From NCBI GenBank assembly GCA_965243335.1, contig OZ251545.1:806001-870000 (forward strand): 64,000 nucleotides of DNA. Direction: 5' to 3'. The position numbers and the translations under genes were made by a program. Below are positions 62,450-64,000 of the stretch, piece by piece. How positions within the stretch are numbered: position 1 is the stretch's first letter; the number at the start of each line of letters is the position of its first letter. The notes below the pieces were generated by a model. It searched no databases. It saw only the letters and a list, made by a program, of their open reading frames with translations, and was not told where the DNA came from. This stretch comes from JAJDXW01 sp965243335. Lineage in GTDB: Bacteria; Pseudomonadota; Gammaproteobacteria; HK1.

Positions 62450-62815
62450 TCACGCATCGAAGGCGTTCCGCACCCAGCGAATCCCCGGAGCGTCCGGCTC
62501 GCCGGTCACCGCGACCACGTCGAACCGGCAGGCGGGGACGGGGCGCCGGTTGCGGAGCCAGGTGTCCGCGGTGCGCGCGATCCGGGCGCGCTTGGACCGG
62601 TCCACGCTCTCGGCCGGGTCCAGGAAACCCGACCCCCCGCGGGAGCGGACCTCGACGAACACCAGGACCTCGCCATCCTCCATGACGAGGTCGATCTCCC
62701 CGTAGCGGGAGCGGAAGTTGCGGTCCCGGCACACGAGCCCGTGCGCGGCGAGATGGCGGGCCGCGACGTCTTCGGCCCACCGTCCCCGGGCGCGCCGATC
62801 GGGGCGCGGGCTCAT
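62450..62815 (-). CDS. yraN: UPF0102 protein YraN (Holliday-junction-resolvase-like fold)
   Basis: 121 residues. RGRWAEDVAARHLAAHGLVC, NFRSRYGEIDLVMEDGEVLV and FVEVRSRGGSGF contain the conserved GE-D-EV-R pattern of the PD-(D/E)XK fold. The cellular role is unsettled. It overlaps lpoA by 4 bp at its start. Confidence 0.92.
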   Translation of the reverse strand: MSPRPDRRARGRWAEDVAARHLAAHGLVCRDRNFRSRYGEIDLVMEDGEVLVFVEVRSRGGSGFLDPAESVDRSKRARIARTADTWLRNRRPVPACRFDVVAVTGEPDAPGIRWVRNAFDA

Positions 62816-64000
62816 GGCGGAAGCGGCTCCGGGACCCCGCCGCGGAACCGGGCCCACCCCATCTCGATGCGTACCCGCGCGTTCGGCCCCACCGTCAGCC
62901 GCCCGGAGCGTCCGGCCAGCGCCGCTTCTCCGGGACGGTCGTCCAGCCGGTGGATGCGCTCCTGAAGCCGATAGGCGTCGGCCCCGAACGCATAGTACCG
63001 GGTGAACCCTTCGCCCGCCTCCGGCCAGAGCGCGAGGACCCGATCGCGCAGGGCGTCTTCGCCCGAGGCGGGGCCGAGCACCCAGGGCATGTCGGTGAAG
63101 ACGACGCCGTCGAGGTCCAGGTCGTGCTGGGGCCGGGGGACCCCGCTGAACACGTGCGACGTCGAGAAGACCGGGAGGTCGGGGGCGCGAAGGAAGATGA
63201 TCTGGGGGCGGAGGAGACGCGCTTCGCGGGGAAATCCGGCGAGGAAGACGAAGTCGAGGTCGCCGCGCGGAAGGGGCCGGTGGAGGATGGAGCGCCCGAG
63301 AGCGCGGCGGACCCGCGCGGCCCGCTCGCCGCCCGCGTCGATGCCGAGGAGCGCGCGGACCGGCTGGGCCAGGTCCTCCGCGGCCCCTCGGTACGCGGCG
63401 CGCTCGGCGACGACCCCGCCGGACGCCTCCCACCGGGCGGTGAACGCATCGGCGACGCGGGCCCCCCACTCCGTCTCCGGGAAGAGCACCCCGGCCCGGT
63501 CGTAACCTGCCTCGCGCGCGCGCGAGGCGACCGCGCGGGCCTCGTCCTCGGGCGAGAGGGCGAATTGGTAGACCGGCGGCCCGTCGGCCGGCCGGGCGGC
63601 GGGGTCGAGGGCGTTGAGCAGCAGAACGGGTGCGGCGCGCTCGGCGAGGGACGCGACCCGCGCGATGGCCTTCTTGCTGAGCGGCCCGACCACGAAATCG
63701 GCGCCTTCCGCGACGGCGGACCGGAAGACCGCCTCCGGCTCCGCGGCCCCGGTGTCGTACACGGAGACCACCGGACGGTCCGCGCGCGGGGCGCCGTACC
63801 AGGCGGCGAGAAATCCGTCGCGGATCGCCGCCGCGGCGGACGCGAAGGTCCCGGAGAGCGGAAGGAGGAGCGCGACGTGGCTCGGGGGCGAGCCGTCGCG
63901 CCGGACCTCGGCGAGCAGGCCGGGGAGGATGGACGGTTCGGCCGGGTGGTCCGGGAACCGCTCGCGCCAGCGGCCGACCGCGGTCGAGAAGGCGGGGAAG
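62812..64000 (-). CDS. lpoA: penicillin-binding protein activator LpoA (5' end outside window)
   Basis: The visible 395 residues are the C-terminal periplasmic-binding-like domain: HVALLLPLSGTFASAAAAIR, ADFVVGPLSKKAIARVASLA, APVLLLNALDPA, GVVFTDMPWVLGP and YYAFGADAYRLQERIHRLDD. LpoA activates PBP1a from the outer membrane. The N-terminus and lipoprotein signal lie beyond the right edge. The order lpoA-yraN-dolP matches E. coli apart from missing diaA. Confidence 0.92.
   Translation of the reverse strand, partial: FPAFSTAVGRWRERFPDHPAEPSILPGLLAEVRRDGSPPSHVALLLPLSGTFASAAAAIRDGFLAAWYGAPRADRPVVSVYDTGAAEPEAVFRSAVAEGADFVVGPLSKKAIARVASLAERAAPVLLLNALDPAARPADGPPVYQFALSPEDEARAVASRAREAGYDRAGVLFPETEWGARVADAFTARWEASGGVVAERAAYRGAAEDLAQPVRALLGIDAGGERAARVRRALGRSILHRPLPRGDLDFVFLAGFPREARLLRPQIIFLRAPDLPVFSTSHVFSGVPRPQHDLDLDGVVFTDMPWVLGPASGEDALRDRVLALWPEAGEGFTRYYAFGADAYRLQERIHRLDDRPGEAALAGRSGRLTVGPNARVRIEMGWARFRGGVPEPLPP

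Overview
The window is very GC-rich DNA from a gammaproteobacterium. The gene orders are gammaproteobacterial: lptM-lysA, yajC-secD-secF, mlaFED-mlaB-ibaG-murA-hisG-hisD, petABC-sspA-sspB and lpoA-yraN-dolP. A DsrC-type protein with both redox cysteines, DsrM- and DsrK-like electron-transfer proteins and a TusA protein point to an uncultured sulfur-oxidising lineage. This taxonomic reading is inference from gene content.

Left part (1-13626): a very large N6-adenine DNA methyltransferase runs off the left edge and carries an in-frame block of dispersed repeats. It is followed by an esterase, lptM-lysA and a thiolation-like PP-loop/TusA pair. An accessory strip from 8.9 to 13.6 kb holds a transposase remnant, tiny membrane and secreted ORFs, an NHLP-type RiPP precursor, a GIY-YIG nuclease and a Fic protein.

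Middle (13828-28651): a sugar kinase/aldolase pair comes first, then a Rieske ring-hydroxylating oxygenase (alpha and beta subunits), a cytochrome b and a dsrC-dsrM-dsrH-dsrK series. The last part of dsrK is tandemly duplicated, with a HicB-type antitoxin lying between the two copies. An AT-richer island follows, made of an IS4-family insertion sequence and a reverse transcriptase-nitrilase fusion that resembles the UG1/DRT type 1 anti-phage protein. It ends inside the wreck of a hicAB toxin-antitoxin pair.

Catabolic block (29189-40984): eight leftward genes encode a TRAP transporter, a 2-keto-4-pentenoate hydratase-like enzyme, a beta-hydroxyacid dehydrogenase, an enoyl-CoA hydratase, an acyl-CoA ligase and a dimethylformamidase-like large subunit, with a divergent SDR. 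This looks like uptake and breakdown of an organic acid or amide of unknown identity.

Right part (41361-64000): mostly housekeeping genes. These are tRNA-Glu(CTC), pcnB, a Sel1/peptidoglycan-binding protein, a CmcJ-like oxygenase, tRNA-Leu(CAA), queA-tgt, yajC-secDF, mla genes without mlaC, ibaG, murA, hisGD, the cytochrome bc1 genes, sspAB with an apparent CTG start for sspB, and dolP, yraN and lpoA.

A family of roughly 80-100 bp palindromic elements recurs across the window, in intergenic DNA and also inside the methyltransferase gene.
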